DNA of 64,000 nucleotides from Serinicoccus profundi. Lineage in GTDB: Bacteria > Actinomycetota > Actinomycetes > Actinomycetales > Dermatophilaceae. The position numbers and the translations under genes were made by a program. The notes under the pieces were generated by a model that made no database searches, was not told the origin of the DNA, and was given only the letters and a program-made list of their open reading frames with translations. The stretch is taken from assembly GCF_008001015.1 (NCBI RefSeq), contig NZ_CP042862.1, positions 1,612,001-1,676,000 of the forward strand, read 5' to 3'. Shown one piece after another: positions 7,805 through 17,190 of the stretch (its first letter is position 1; each line of letters opens with the position of its first letter).

Positions 7805-8713
7805 ATGACCCCGCCTGCCCAGCCGCGCGAACGCCTGCGTGTGGCGATCCAGAAGTCCGGCCGCCTCGGCGACCCGGCCCGTGAGCTGCTCGCGTCCTGC
7901 GGGCTGACCTGGCGCGAGAGCCGCGACAAGCTCTTCTGCTACGGCGAGAGCCTGCCGGTCGACCTGCTGCTCGTCCGCGACGACGACATCCCCGGTCTCA
8001 TCGCCGACGGCGTCTGCGACCTCGGGATCGTCGGGCGCAACGTGCTCGTGGAGCACGGCCTGGCCCACCAGGCCCAGGGCCGCGGTATGGAGCTCACCGA
8101 GTGGCGCCAGCTGGGCTGGGGCACCTGCCGGCTCGACATCGCGATCGATGAGGAGCAGGAGTGGACCGGCCCCGAGCAGCTGGCCGGGATGCGCATCGCC
8201 ACGTCCTACCCCCAGACCCTCTCGCGCTGGCTCGACGAGCACGGCGTGCGCGCCGAGCCGGTCGTCCTGTCGGGGTCGGTCGAGATCGCCCCACGCCTGG
8301 GGCAGGCGGAGGTCGTCTGCGACCTGGTCTCCACCGGCGGCACCCTGCGGGCCAACCAGCTCAAGCCGGTGACGACGATCCTGCACAGCGAGGCCGTCAT
8401 CGCCGGCCCCCGTCAGCAGCTCGATGACGGGCGCCAGGAGATCGCCGACCTGCTCATCCGGCGCATCGACGGCGCGGTGCAGCTCAAGGAGTCGCGTCTG
8501 CTCATGCTGCGGGTCGCCCGCGACACGCTGCCGGCGGTCCTGCCGCTGCTGCCCGGCGGCCACGAGCCCACCCTCATGTCGGTCGAGGACCGCGACGAGG
8601 TCGCGCTCCAGATGCTCGTCCACGGCTCGGTGTCCTGGGCCCGGCTCGAGGACCTCAAGCGCGCCGGCGCGCACAACCTCATGGTCCTGCCCGTCGAGGG
8701 GATGCTGGCATGA
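7805..8713 (+). CDS. hisG: ATP phosphoribosyltransferase, long form
   Basis: A 302-residue enzyme that joins ATP and PRPP in the first, feedback-controlled step of histidine synthesis. [41 protein letters not shown] and [15 protein letters not shown] are all present, and residues about 225-302 form the C-terminal histidine-binding regulatory domain of the long form. Its wording resembles the Escherichia coli enzyme closely. A GGAAGG ribosome site precedes the ATG. A small hairpin at 7764-7782 (arms CGCCGCA and TGCGGCG) lies in the leader. The stop overlaps the hisD start as ATGA. Confidence 0.95.
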   Translation: MTPPAQPRERLRVAIQKSGRLGDPARELLASCGLTWRESRDKLFCYGESLPVDLLLVRDDDIPGLIADGVCDLGIVGRNVLVEHGLAHQAQGRGMELTEWRQLGWGTCRLDIAIDEEQEWTGPEQLAGMRIATSYPQTLSRWLDEHGVRAEPVVLSGSVEIAPRLGQAEVVCDLVSTGGTLRANQLKPVTTILHSEAVIAGPRQQLDDGRQEIADLLIRRIDGAVQLKESRLLMLRVARDTLPAVLPLLPGGHEPTLMSVEDRDEVALQMLVHGSVSWARLEDLKRAGAHNLMVLPVEGMLA

Positions 8714-10023
8714 AGGTCCTCACCTGGAGCGAGCTCGACGACGCCCAGCGGGTCGAGGCCCTGCGCCGCGGCACCGCGGCCGCCGGGCCGGAGGTCACGG
8801 CCGGGGTCGCCCGGATCCTGGAGGAGGTCCGCGAGCGCGGCGATGCCGCCCTCGTCGACCTCACGAGGCGCCTCGACGGCGCCGAGCTCACCGACCTGCG
8901 GGTGCCGGTCGCCGACCGCGACGCCGCGGTCGCGGGCCTGGACCCCGAGCTGCGGGCCGCGATCGTGGAGGCCGCCGGACGCATCCGGACCTTCCACGAG
9001 GCCGGGATGCAGCAGGGGTATGCCGTGGAGACCGCCCCGGGGGTGGTGTGCCAGCGGGTGGTGCGCCCGATCCGGCGGGTGGGGCTCTACGTCCCCGCGG
9101 GCTCCGCGCCGCTGCCGAGCACGGCCCTCATGCTCGGGGTCCCCGCGCAGCTCGCCGGGTGCCCCGAGGTCGTGCTCTGCACGCCCCCGCGCCCGGACGG
9201 CACCGCCGACCCGGCGGTGCTCGCGGCGGCCGCGGAGTGCGGGATCGACCAGGTCGTCGTCGTGGGCGGCGCCCAGGCGGTCGCGGCGATGGCCTACGGC
9301 ACCGCGTCGGTCCCGCGGTGCGACAAGATCTTCGGCCCCGGCAACGCCTGGGTCACCGAGGCCAAGCGGCAGGTGAGCACCGCCGAGGGCGGGCCCGGCA
9401 TCGACATGCCGGCCGGCCCCTCGGAGGTGCTCGTCATCGCCGATGCCGGCGCCGACCCCGAGTTCGTCGCCGCGGACCTGCTCAGCCAGGCCGAGCACGG
9501 CCCCGACAGCCAGGTCGTGCTCCTCACCGACAGCCCGGAGCTGGCGTCGGCCGTGGCCGACCAGGTCGCCGAGCAGGTGGAGTCGCTGCCCCGTGCCGAC
9601 ATCGCGCGCAAGGCCCTGGCCTCCTCCCGGCTCGTCGTCACCGCCGACCTGGACGAGGCGGTCGAGGTCTCCAACGACTACGCCCCCGAGCACCTCATCC
9701 TGGCCCTGCGCGACGCCGCCGACTGGGTGGGCCGGATCGACCGGGCCGGCTCGGTCTTCCTCGGCGACCACACCCCGGAGACGCTGGGCGACTACTGCTC
9801 CGGCACCAACCACGTCCTGCCGACCGCCGGGGCGGCGCGCTTCACCGGTGGGGTCAACGTCGCGGCCTTCCAGATCGCCATGACCGTCCAGCAGGCCACG
9901 CCGCAGGGCCTGGCCACGGTCGGTCCCTGCGCGGTCACCCTCTCGGAGGCCGAGGCGCTGCACGCCCACCAGCGAGCGGTCACCCGTCGCCTGGCCCGTC
10001 TGGGCACGGAGGCGGCGACATGA
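8710..10023 (+). CDS. hisD: Histidinol dehydrogenase
   Basis: A 437-residue enzyme that oxidises histidinol to histidine with two NAD in the last two steps of the pathway. Signature segments are [67 protein letters not shown], the catalytic APEHLIL segment with Glu-His, and [13 protein letters not shown], which carries the metal ligands. It is second in the operon, with ATGA overlaps to hisG upstream and hisC downstream, so translation is coupled. Confidence 0.95.
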   Translation: MKVLTWSELDDAQRVEALRRGTAAAGPEVTAGVARILEEVRERGDAALVDLTRRLDGAELTDLRVPVADRDAAVAGLDPELRAAIVEAAGRIRTFHEAGMQQGYAVETAPGVVCQRVVRPIRRVGLYVPAGSAPLPSTALMLGVPAQLAGCPEVVLCTPPRPDGTADPAVLAAAAECGIDQVVVVGGAQAVAAMAYGTASVPRCDKIFGPGNAWVTEAKRQVSTAEGGPGIDMPAGPSEVLVIADAGADPEFVAADLLSQAEHGPDSQVVLLTDSPELASAVADQVAEQVESLPRADIARKALASSRLVVTADLDEAVEVSNDYAPEHLILALRDAADWVGRIDRAGSVFLGDHTPETLGDYCSGTNHVLPTAGAARFTGGVNVAAFQIAMTVQQATPQGLATVGPCAVTLSEAEALHAHQRAVTRRLARLGTEAAT

Positions 10024-11198
10024 GCCTGGAGCGCCCGGAGCTCGCCTTCCCCGTCGAGCTGATCCGGCCCGACCTGCGTGACTTCACCGGCTACTCCTCG
10101 GCCCGCACCAGCGCCCCGACCGGCACGCCGGCCCGCGTGTGGCTCAACGCCAACGAGTCGGGCGTCCCCAACCCCGCCGACGCGGACGGCGCGTCGCGTC
10201 GCTACCCCGAGCCCCAGCCGCCCGCCCTCGTCGAGGCCTTCGCCGACCTGTGGGCGACCACCCCCGACCGGGTCGTGGTCGGACGCGGGAGCGATGAGGC
10301 CATCGAGCTGCTCGTGCGCAGCCTGTGCCGGCCCGGCGGCGACGCCGTCGTAGTCACCTCACCGACCTTCGGGATGTATGCCGTGTCCGCCCGCCTGCAC
10401 GGGGTCCCGGTCATCGACGTTCCCCAGGTCGACGACGAGCCGCGCTGGGGGGTCGACACCGAGGCGGTCGCCCGCGCGGCCCGCGAGGGTGGCGCCCGCA
10501 TCGTCTTCCTCGCCTCGCCCGGCAACCCCACCGGCTCCGTCGTGCCGCTGCGCGAGATCGCCCGCCTCACCGAGGCGCTCGCCGACCAGGCTGTCGTCGT
10601 CGTCGACGAGGCCTACGGCGAGTTCGCGGCCCAGCGCTCGGCGGTGACCCTCCTCGAGGAGCACCCGACGCTGGTCGTGCTGCGCACGCTGTCCAAGGCG
10701 CACGCCCTCGCCGGGGCCAGGGTGGGGATCGCCCTGGCCCACCCGGACCTCACCGCCGTCCTGCGCCGCGTCCAGGCGCCTTACCCGCTGCCGGAGCCGG
10801 TGACCGAGCTGGCGCTGCGGGCGCTGGCCCCGGCCGCCCTGGAGGCCACCGGCGAGCACGTCGGCGCCGTGCTGCGGCTGCGTGACCAGGTCGGCCGCTG
10901 GCTGCGCGACCTGCCCGGGGTGCGCACCGTCTACGCCAGCGAGGCCAACTTCTTCCTCATCCGGTGCGACGACCCGGAGGCGCTGCTGCATACCCTGGGC
11001 GCCGCCGGCATCGTGGTCCGCGACATGCGTCACCTGCCCGGACTCGACGACGCCCTGCGCATCACCATCGGCACCGGCCCGGAGATGGCCGAGCTGCGCT
11101 CGGCGCTCGACCGCGACGGCGACGCGGCTGCCACGACCTCCGCCGCGAGCACCCCAGCCCCACCCCGACCGACCCCGACCGAGGAGAGCCCCGCATGA
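10020..11198 (+). CDS. hisC: Histidinol-phosphate aminotransferase
   Basis: A 392-residue fold-type I PLP enzyme that converts imidazole-acetol phosphate to histidinol phosphate. [11 protein letters not shown] at the N-terminus, RRYPEPQP, the [10 protein letters not shown] loop, [10 protein letters not shown] and the PLP lysine in [14 protein letters not shown] are all present. Compared with the roughly 356-residue E. coli protein it has an extra Ala/Thr/Pro-rich tail of about 30 residues ([18 protein letters not shown]), probably disordered. Both ends overlap the neighbouring genes as ATGA. Confidence 0.94.
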   Translation: MSLERPELAFPVELIRPDLRDFTGYSSARTSAPTGTPARVWLNANESGVPNPADADGASRRYPEPQPPALVEAFADLWATTPDRVVVGRGSDEAIELLVRSLCRPGGDAVVVTSPTFGMYAVSARLHGVPVIDVPQVDDEPRWGVDTEAVARAAREGGARIVFLASPGNPTGSVVPLREIARLTEALADQAVVVVDEAYGEFAAQRSAVTLLEEHPTLVVLRTLSKAHALAGARVGIALAHPDLTAVLRRVQAPYPLPEPVTELALRALAPAALEATGEHVGAVLRLRDQVGRWLRDLPGVRTVYASEANFFLIRCDDPEALLHTLGAAGIVVRDMRHLPGLDDALRITIGTGPEMAELRSALDRDGDAAATTSAASTPAPPRPTPTEESPA

Positions 11199-12265
11199 GC
11201 CCCCGCCCGATCTGTTTCGTCGACCGCGACGGCACGATCATCACCGAGCCGCACGACCACCAGGTGGACGCGCTCGACAAGGTGGCCTTCGTCGACGGCG
11301 TCATCCCCGCGCTGCTGCGCATCCAGGGCGCCGGCTACGACCTCGTCCTGGTGAGCAACCAGGACGGCCTGGGCACCGACGCCTTCCCGCAGGCCGACTT
11401 CGACGCCGCGCACGGTCTGGTCATGCAGGTGCTGACCAGCCAGGGCGTGCGCTTCAAGGACGTCTTCATCGACCCCCACCACGCGGGCCCGGACGCGCCC
11501 TGGACCCGCAAGCCGGGCATCGGGATGGTCGCCCACCTGCTCAAGGACCGCGGCGTCGACTGGGACCGCAGCGTCATGGTGGGGGACCGGCCGACGGACC
11601 GGGAGTTCGGCGAGCGCCTGGGCGTGCGCACCTACCTCCTGCCGGGCGATGACTGGGACCAGATAGCGCACGAGCTCGCCGACGCCCCGCGCACCGCCCG
11701 GGTCGAGCGCGCCACCTCCGAGACGAGCATCGTCGTCGAGGTCGACCTCGACGCGACCGGCGGCAGCGAGATCTCCACCGGCATCGGCTTCTACGACCAC
11801 ATGCTCGACCAGCTCGCCAAGCACGGCGGCTTCCGCATGCGCGTCGACTGCCAGGGCGACCTGCACATCGACGACCACCACACCGTCGAGGACGTCGCCC
11901 TCGCGGTCGGCGAGGCGATCCGCACCGCCCTCGGCGACAAGCGCGGCATCGGCCGCTACGGCTTCACCCTGCCCATGGACGAGGCGCAGGCCACCGCGGC
12001 GCTCGACCTGTCCGGGCGGCCCTACTTCGCCTACGACGGCACCTTCGAGCGGGAGAGCGTCGGCGACTTCTCCACCGAGATGGTCGAGCACTTCTGGCGC
12101 TCCTTCGCCGACGCCATGCGGTGCACCCTGCACCTGTCGGTGACCGGCAGCAACACCCACCACATGATCGAGGTCGGCTTCAAGGCGGTCGCGCGGGCGC
12201 TGCGGATGGGGATCTCCCGGCAGGGGGACTCCGCCGAGCTGCCCTCGACGAAGGGCGTCCTGTGA
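11195..12265 (+). CDS. hisB: Bifunctional histidinol-phosphatase / imidazoleglycerol-phosphate dehydratase
   Basis: A 356-residue fusion. Residues 1 to about 165 are a HAD-type histidinol-phosphatase (HisN): [21 protein letters not shown] and [12 protein letters not shown]. Residues about 170-356 are the dehydratase, with [48 protein letters not shown] and the STKGVL terminus. The E. coli enzyme has a Cys/His zinc loop after the second HAD motif; here that stretch reads [18 protein letters not shown] without cysteines, so the structural zinc site is missing. From memory, Xanthomonas HisB is similar in this respect. The fusion is characteristic of gammaproteobacteria and is unusual in Actinobacteria. 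Confidence 0.94.
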   Translation: MSPRPICFVDRDGTIITEPHDHQVDALDKVAFVDGVIPALLRIQGAGYDLVLVSNQDGLGTDAFPQADFDAAHGLVMQVLTSQGVRFKDVFIDPHHAGPDAPWTRKPGIGMVAHLLKDRGVDWDRSVMVGDRPTDREFGERLGVRTYLLPGDDWDQIAHELADAPRTARVERATSETSIVVEVDLDATGGSEISTGIGFYDHMLDQLAKHGGFRMRVDCQGDLHIDDHHTVEDVALAVGEAIRTALGDKRGIGRYGFTLPMDEAQATAALDLSGRPYFAYDGTFERESVGDFSTEMVEHFWRSFADAMRCTLHLSVTGSNTHHMIEVGFKAVARALRMGISRQGDSAELPSTKGVL

Positions 12266-12864
12266 GGGTCGCGCTCGTCGACGGGGGCGGCACCAACATC
12301 GGTTCGGTGAGCTATGCCCTGGAGCGCCTCGGCGCGACCAGCCGGCTCACCGCCGACCCCGCCGACATCCTCGCCGCCGACCGCGTCATCCTGCCCGGGG
12401 TCGGCGCGGCCGGGGCGGGCATGCGCCGGCTGCGCGAGCTCGGGCTCGTCGACGTGCTCGCCCAGGTGCAGGCGCCGCTGCTCGGGGTATGCCTCGGGAT
12501 GCAGCTGCTCTTCGAGCGCTCCGCGGAGGACGGCGGGGTGGCGACCCTGGGCCTCGTCCCGGGCGAGGTGGTCGGCATACCGGCCTCGGCGGGGGTGCGG
12601 GTGCCGCACATGGGGTGGAACTCCCTCACCGGCCTCGTCGACGACCCGTTGCTCACCGGGATCAAGGAGGGCGAGCGGGCCTACTTCGTGCACTCCTACG
12701 CCGCGCCCACCGGGCCGCACACCCTCGCCTCGACCGACCACGGCGGCAGCTGGAGCGCCGTGGTGCGCTCCGGTCTGCGGTGGGGTGCGCAGTTCCACCC
12801 GGAGAGGTCCTCGTCGCTCGGCGCGCGGCTTCTGCGAAACTTTCTCGTGGAGGTCGATCGATGA
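12262..12864 (+). CDS. hisH: Imidazole glycerol phosphate synthase, glutaminase subunit
   Basis: A 200-residue class I glutamine amidotransferase that supplies ammonia to HisF. The nucleophile Cys lies in [13 protein letters not shown], and the His and Glu of the triad lie in [20 protein letters not shown] and YFVHSYAA are also typical. Translation starts at a GTG that overlaps the hisB stop (GTGA), and its own stop overlaps hisA as ATGA. Confidence 0.94.
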   Translation: MRVALVDGGGTNIGSVSYALERLGATSRLTADPADILAADRVILPGVGAAGAGMRRLRELGLVDVLAQVQAPLLGVCLGMQLLFERSAEDGGVATLGLVPGEVVGIPASAGVRVPHMGWNSLTGLVDDPLLTGIKEGERAYFVHSYAAPTGPHTLASTDHGGSWSAVVRSGLRWGAQFHPERSSSLGARLLRNFLVEVDR

Positions 12865-13655
12865 CGCCTGACCTTCGCACCGACACCGGAGAGATCCCCG
12901 TGACCCAGAGCGGCCCGTTCACCGTCTATCCCGCCATCGACGTGCGTGGCGGCGCCGTCGTGCGCCTGCACAAGGGCGACTACGACCAGGAGACCCGCTA
13001 CACCGACAACCCGGTGGCGGTCGCCGAGAACTACGCCCGCTCCGGCGCCGCCTGGCTGCACCTCGTCGACCTCGACGCGGCCCGCGCCGGCGGCTACACC
13101 CTCATCGACACGCTCACCACGGTCGTCGAGACCACCGGTCTGCGGGTGCAGACCGGGGGCGGCGTGCGCAGCAGCGACGACGTGCAGCAGCTGCTCGACG
13201 CCGGCGCGGAGCGGGTCGTCGTCGGGTCGCTCGCGGTCCGCGAGCCGCAGACGGTCCGCGGCTGGCTGGACCGCTTCGGGCCCGACCGCATCACCGTGGC
13301 GCTCGACACCCGCATCGGCGAGGACGGGCGGTGGGTGCTGCCCACCTCGGGCTGGACCTCGGTGGGGGAGCAGGACCTCACGACCACGCTCCACGACTAC
13401 CACGGCTCCGGTCTGCGGCACGTGCTGTGCACCGACATCGGCCGGGACGGCACGCTGTCCGGCCCCAACTTCCACCTCTACACCATGCTCACCCGCTCCA
13501 ACCCGGCCCTGCAGATCCAGGCCTCGGGCGGGGCCCGGTCGGTCGACGACGTCCGCGCCGCCAAGCGGCAGGGGTGCGCGGGGATCATCCTCGGCAAGGC
13601 GCTCCTCGAGGGCCGCCTCACCGTCGCCGACGCGATGCTGGAGGAGCAGGTATGA
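12861..13655 (+). CDS. hisA: Phosphoribosylformimino-AICAR phosphate isomerase
   Basis: A 264-residue (beta/alpha)8 barrel with a roughly 18-residue N-terminal extension. It has the catalytic Asp early in [40 protein letters not shown], and a second Asp in [15 protein letters not shown]. These segments match E. coli HisA much better than the actinobacterial dual-function PriA. If that is right, this protein does not replace TrpF, and a separate trpF should exist in the genome. ATGA overlaps at both ends. Confidence 0.92.
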   Translation: MTPDLRTDTGEIPVTQSGPFTVYPAIDVRGGAVVRLHKGDYDQETRYTDNPVAVAENYARSGAAWLHLVDLDAARAGGYTLIDTLTTVVETTGLRVQTGGGVRSSDDVQQLLDAGAERVVVGSLAVREPQTVRGWLDRFGPDRITVALDTRIGEDGRWVLPTSGWTSVGEQDLTTTLHDYHGSGLRHVLCTDIGRDGTLSGPNFHLYTMLTRSNPALQIQASGGARSVDDVRAAKRQGCAGIILGKALLEGRLTVADAMLEEQV

Positions 13656-14425
13656 CGCTCGCCCGCCGGATCATCCCGTGCCTGGACGTGCGCGAGGGTC
13701 GGGTCGTCAAGGGCACCCGCTTCCGCGACCACCGGGACATGGGCGACATCGTCGAGCTCGCGCAGCGGTATGCCGCCTCCGGCGCCGACGAGCTCGTGTT
13801 CTACGACATCACCGCGAGCCCCGAGGGGCGCGGCGTCGACGTCGGCTGGGTGGAGCGGGTGGCCCGGGCCATCGACATCCCCTTCTGCGTCGCCGGTGGC
13901 ATCCGCTCGGTGGAGACCGCCCGGGCCGTCCTGCACGCCGGGGCGGACAAGGTGTCGGTCAACACTCCCGCCACGCAGCGCCCGGAGCTCGTCGGCGAGC
14001 TCGCGGAGGCCTTCGGAGTGCAGTGCGTCGTCGTCGGGGTCGACAGCCTGCGCGACGAGGACGGCCACTGGCGGATCCGTCAGTTCACCGGTAACCCGGA
14101 CGCCACCCGCGCCCTGGAGGTGACCACGCTGGACTGGGTGCGCCGCGTCGTCGACCTCGGCGCGGGCGAGGTCGTGCTCAACTGCATGGGCTCCGACGGC
14201 GTGCGGGAGGGCTACGACCTGGAACAGCTGGCCGCCGTCCGCGAGGTGTGCCCGGTGCCGCTGGTGGCCAGCGGCGGCGCCGGCGCCACCCAGCACTTCA
14301 TCGACGTCTTCGCCGAGGCGGACGTCGACGGGGCCCTGGCCGCCACGGTCTTCCACGACGGCTCCATCCCCATCCCCTCCCTCAAGCAGAGCCTGGCCGC
14401 CGCCGGGATCGAGGTGCGCGCATGA
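13652..14425 (+). CDS. hisF: Imidazole glycerol phosphate synthase, cyclase subunit
   Basis: A 257-residue (beta/alpha)8 barrel that closes the imidazole ring using ammonia from His[18 protein letters not shown] at the N-terminus contains the catalytic Asp11 equivalent, [16 protein letters not shown] contains the second Asp, and [12 protein letters not shown] is the phosphate-binding segment. Overlaps as ATGA with hisA and hisIE. Confidence 0.95.
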   Translation: MTLARRIIPCLDVREGRVVKGTRFRDHRDMGDIVELAQRYAASGADELVFYDITASPEGRGVDVGWVERVARAIDIPFCVAGGIRSVETARAVLHAGADKVSVNTPATQRPELVGELAEAFGVQCVVVGVDSLRDEDGHWRIRQFTGNPDATRALEVTTLDWVRRVVDLGAGEVVLNCMGSDGVREGYDLEQLAAVREVCPVPLVASGGAGATQHFIDVFAEADVDGALAATVFHDGSIPIPSLKQSLAAAGIEVRA

Positions 14426-15177
14426 CCACCACCCCGCCCCCGTCCCCCGACCGAGCGTCGCAGATGGTTGCTCCTGACCCCGACCGGGCGTCGCAGATGG
14501 TTGCTCCTGACCCCGACCGGGCGTCGCAGATGGTTGCTCCTGATCCCCACCGAGCGCCGCAGATGGTCGACTTCGCCGTCGAGGACGTCGACTTCAGCAA
14601 GCTCGGCGAGCCTGGTCTCGTCCCCGGCGTCGTGCAGCACGCCCGCACCCGACAGGTCCTCATGGTCGGGTTCCTCGACGAGCAGGCCCTGCGCACGACG
14701 CTCGAGACCGGCCTGGCCACCTTCTGGAGCCGCAGCCGGGGTGCGCAGTGGACCAAGGGGGAGACGAGCGGCAACGTGCTCGCCGTCGAGCGGGTCGAGC
14801 TGGACTGCGACCGCGACACCTTGCTGCTGCACGCCATACCGACCGGCCCGACGTGCCACACCGGTGAGCCGACCTGCTTCGATCCCGGTGCGCAGCCGGG
14901 GTCCTTCGTGCACGAGCTCGACGAGGTCGTGGAGACCCGGGCGCAGGAGCGGCCGGAGGGGTCCTACACCACCAGCCTCTTCGAGGGCGGCGTGCGGCGC
15001 ATCGCCCAGAAGGTCGGTGAGGAGGGCGTCGAGACGGCACTGGCTGCTGTCGCCCAGGACGACGAGGCGCTGCTGGGGGAGTCGGCCGACCTCGTCTACC
15101 ACCTCCTCGTGCTCCTCCGCTCCCGCGACCTCGGCCTCGGCGACGTCGAGCGGGTGCTGCGCGAGCGTCACGGCTGA
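14422..15177 (+). CDS. hisI: Fused phosphoribosyl-AMP cyclohydrolase / phosphoribosyl-ATP pyrophosphatase
   Basis: A 251-residue HisIE fusion that carries out steps two and three of the pathway. Residues about 50-150 are HisI ([53 protein letters not shown] with metal-binding Cys). Residues about 160-251 are HisE ([33 protein letters not shown]). The first 48 residues are unusual: an 11-residue unit [11 protein letters not shown] is repeated from residues 10, 21 and 32, with a fourth variant at 43. This is the translation of a tandem DNA repeat also found between genes elsewhere in the window. Translation could instead start at the internal ATG at 14563, which would leave the repeat untranslated. 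It is the last gene of the operon. Confidence 0.93.
   Translation: MTTTPPPSPDRASQMVAPDPDRASQMVAPDPDRASQMVAPDPHRAPQMVDFAVEDVDFSKLGEPGLVPGVVQHARTRQVLMVGFLDEQALRTTLETGLATFWSRSRGAQWTKGETSGNVLAVERVELDCDRDTLLLHAIPTGPTCHTGEPTCFDPGAQPGSFVHELDEVVETRAQERPEGSYTTSLFEGGVRRIAQKVGEEGVETALAAVAQDDEALLGESADLVYHLLVLLRSRDLGLGDVERVLRERHG
14447..14566. repeat. Tandem repeat array, locus 2 (four copies, inside hisIE)
   Basis: Four copies of the core, in the opposite orientation to loci 1 and 3, end at 14467, 14500, 14533 and 14566, so the period is exactly 33 bp. Loci 1 and 3 have a period of 32 bp. The extra base per unit keeps the hisIE frame open. Confidence 0.93.
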
Positions 15178-15184
15178 GCTTATC

Positions 15185-15200
15185 GTCAACCAGGGTTGAC
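15185..15200. promoter_or_regulatory. Palindromic operator 1 of the HTH/Clp-N unit
   Basis: GTCAAC-CAGG-GTTGAC, a perfect 6 bp inverted repeat with a 4 bp centre (7 bp arms if the inner C/G pair is counted). The same half sites and spacing recur 27 bp downstream. Confidence 0.7.
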
Positions 15201-15211
15201 ACTCGACCGCT

Positions 15212-15227
15212 GTCAACCTACGTTGAC
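15212..15227. promoter_or_regulatory. Palindromic operator 2 of the HTH/Clp-N unit
   Basis: GTCAAC-CTAC-GTTGAC, ending 3 bases before the ATG at 15231. The HTH protein encoded next is the obvious candidate to bind both sites and repress its own operon. Confidence 0.7.
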
Positions 15228-15230
15228 GGT

Positions 15231-15491
15231 ATGACGTTTCCGCTCCTCGATCTCGGGCAGGCGGCCCGCGCTGCCTCCGAGACCGGTGAGCCGGCCGCAG
15301 CGCTGCGCGCCGCGGCCCGGCTGCGTCAGCTGACCGAGGCGGTCGAGCTCCGGCAGGTGGAGGCGGCCCTCGAGGCCGGCCTGTCGTGGGCCCAGATCGC
15401 CGACTGCCTGGGCGTCACGCGCCAGGCGGCGCACAAACGCTTCCGGTCGCGGGTGCGCCCGGACCTGGTGAAGGGGAGTCGATCTCGATGA
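15231..15491 (+). CDS. Small helix-turn-helix DNA-binding protein
   Basis: An 86-residue helical protein. The second half contains a clear sigma-region-4-like helix-turn-helix: GLSWAQIADCLGVTRQAAHKRF at about residues 50-71. The first half (LRAAARLRQLTEAVELRQVEAALEAG) is amphipathic helix. There is no room for a ligand domain, so any sensing must come from the partner gene, whose start overlaps this stop as ATGA. The two palindromes directly upstream point to autoregulation. Small HTH proteins paired with Clp-N domain proteins are a recurring actinobacterial arrangement (general knowledge); the trigger is unknown. Confidence 0.75.
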   Translation: MTFPLLDLGQAARAASETGEPAAALRAAARLRQLTEAVELRQVEAALEAGLSWAQIADCLGVTRQAAHKRFRSRVRPDLVKGSRSR

Positions 15492-16507
15492 CCGCATGGC
15501 GCTCCACCCTCTGGCTCGCACAGACGTCCTGGCAGGAGTGCGCGCACCTCGGCCACCGGGAGATCGACGTCGAGCACGTCTTCCTCGCGACGCTGCAGGA
15601 CGAGGGGGTGTCGAGGGTCCTGCTGCCCCACGGCGTCGACGCCGAGGGGACGCGGGCGGCGGTGGGCGAGGTGCTCCGGGCCCAGGTGGACGCTCTCGGC
15701 GTCGAGACGGCCGCGCTGACCTCGCCCCCGCGTCGCGCCCCGCAGGACCTGCACCACGGTGCCGTGGGCACCCTGCCGGTCACGCCGCGCGCCCGTGAGC
15801 TGATGCGGGTCACCACCTCGGTCGCCGGCCTCGCGGCCCGGCTCGTCGGGGAGCCCAGCGGCACCGTCCGGGGGCTCCTGCTGCACCAGGGCGCCGACCC
15901 CGACCAGGTCGCCGCCGACCTCGAAAACCATGGCGACGCGCCCGACCCGGGTCTCGACGTCAGCACCCTGCCGGGGATCGGTGAGCTGGACGGCATACCG
16001 GTCCTGGCCCGGCGGGCCAGCAGGCTGCTCCCCGGCGACCTGCGGTCGCTGTGGCCACGCGTCGGCACGGCCGCGGGGACGAAGCCCTGGCTGAGCCTGT
16101 CGCCGAGCGCCACCGCCCGCTCGGAGACGACGATCACCGACAGCCTCTCCCGCTCGCGGGTCATGCCGTGGCGGGGCCCGGGCACCCTGACCCGCGAGCG
16201 CGTCTTCGTCCACGAGCCGTCGGACGGGGCCGCTGGCATCGCGCTGTGGCAGTCCTCGTGGGACCTGCGCGTCTGGGGACGCCGACGGTCGGGTCCGGGG
16301 ACGTTCCACCACGTCCGGCTGGTCCCCGAGGTCCGGGGCACCCGCGTGGAGCTCGTCTCCGGGGTGGTGCGTCAGCCTGACCAGCGGCGCAGCCTGCTCG
16401 CCGCCCCGCTGCGACCGGCGGTCGCTGCCGGCCTGGCGATCGCCAACCGCAACGCGCTCTACCAGCTCGGCCTGCTGTGCGACGCGTCGCCCGCGACAGG
16501 GGAGTGA
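15488..16507 (+). CDS. Clp N-terminal domain protein of unknown function
   Basis: A 339-residue protein. Residues about 5-150 hold a double Clp-N repeat: LAQTSWQECAHLGHREIDVEHVFLATL with LPHGVD, then LPVTPRARELMRVTTSVAG with VRGLLLHQGADP. There is no AAA+ ATPase domain, so it cannot unfold substrates itself and is more likely an adaptor or sensor. Residues about 205-330 form a second, unassigned domain rich in beta-strand-like segments and conserved-looking Trp residues (LWQSSWDLRVWGRRRSGPG, HHVRLVPEVRGTRVELV). No membrane segment or signal peptide is present. It is translationally coupled to the HTH gene. Confidence 0.7.
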   Translation: MTAWRSTLWLAQTSWQECAHLGHREIDVEHVFLATLQDEGVSRVLLPHGVDAEGTRAAVGEVLRAQVDALGVETAALTSPPRRAPQDLHHGAVGTLPVTPRARELMRVTTSVAGLAARLVGEPSGTVRGLLLHQGADPDQVAADLENHGDAPDPGLDVSTLPGIGELDGIPVLARRASRLLPGDLRSLWPRVGTAAGTKPWLSLSPSATARSETTITDSLSRSRVMPWRGPGTLTRERVFVHEPSDGAAGIALWQSSWDLRVWGRRRSGPGTFHHVRLVPEVRGTRVELVSGVVRQPDQRRSLLAAPLRPAVAAGLAIANRNALYQLGLLCDASPATGE

Positions 16508-16510
16508 GCC

Positions 16511-17113
16511 TCAGCGGCTGCGCAGGCCGACCTTGGACAGCTCGAGGTCGGCAAGCGCCCGGACCGCCTCGGGGTCTCCGGAACGCCACGCCCCCACGGG
16601 ATCAGGGTGGAGGCTCTGCAGTCGACCCGGGTCCTGGTGCACCAGTGCTCGCAGCGCCAGCAGCTGCTGCGAGTGCGGATCGGCGACCTCGCGGCCCAGG
16701 GCACGAGCCCGCCGCACCCAGGCCACCCGCAGCGCGGCCCAGACGAGGAGCACGAGCAGGATGGGGGTGCCGGCCGACAGCAGGCTCACCAGCCAGGCGA
16801 CTGTCCGGACCCCGCTCTCCAGGCGGTCACCGGCGCTGACCAGGTCCGTCCCCACGCCGGCGGCGCCGGTGAAGGGCGCGTCCAGCTGGTCACCGACCAG
16901 CGGGATCTCGATCACCCGGCCCGCGACCTCGGTCATCCGGGACTCGAGGCCGGTGCCGGCCGAACGCAAGGGGTCGGCCGGGGCGGCGAGCGTCATGACC
17001 AGACCGAAGACCCACCGCCCGACGAGCACCCAGGCGACCACCCAGCCCAGGACGAGCAGGTCGGCGGTGACCTGGCGGGAGCGACGGGCGGGAGCATCGG
17101 CATACCAGCGCAT
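16511..17113 (-). CDS. Hypothetical membrane protein
   Basis: A 200-residue protein with two likely membrane helices: residues about 18-43 (LLVLGWVVAWVLVGRWVFGL) and about 105-130 (VAWLVSLLSAGTPILLVLLV). An extracytoplasmic loop of about 60 residues lies between them and a basic cytoplasmic tail follows. No recognised domain. The ATG at 17111-17113 is the only sensible start. It ends 3 bp from the Clp-N gene, converging on it. Confidence 0.65.
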   Translation of the reverse strand: MRWYADAPARRSRQVTADLLVLGWVVAWVLVGRWVFGLVMTLAAPADPLRSAGTGLESRMTEVAGRVIEIPLVGDQLDAPFTGAAGVGTDLVSAGDRLESGVRTVAWLVSLLSAGTPILLVLLVWAALRVAWVRRARALGREVADPHSQQLLALRALVHQDPGRLQSLHPDPVGAWRSGDPEAVRALADLELSKVGLRSR

Positions 17114-17190
17114 GGAGCGCAGTCTCCCTCACCCCGCCCGGGCGCGCCCGCTCCGTCACCGGTATGCCGTGACCTGGGATGATCGGTCGC

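Noticed and set aside
8424-10019. Plus-strand frame upstream of and in phase with hisC
   Set aside because: It is an Arg/Gly-rich shadow of hisG and hisD; hisC starts at the ATGA overlap at 10020.
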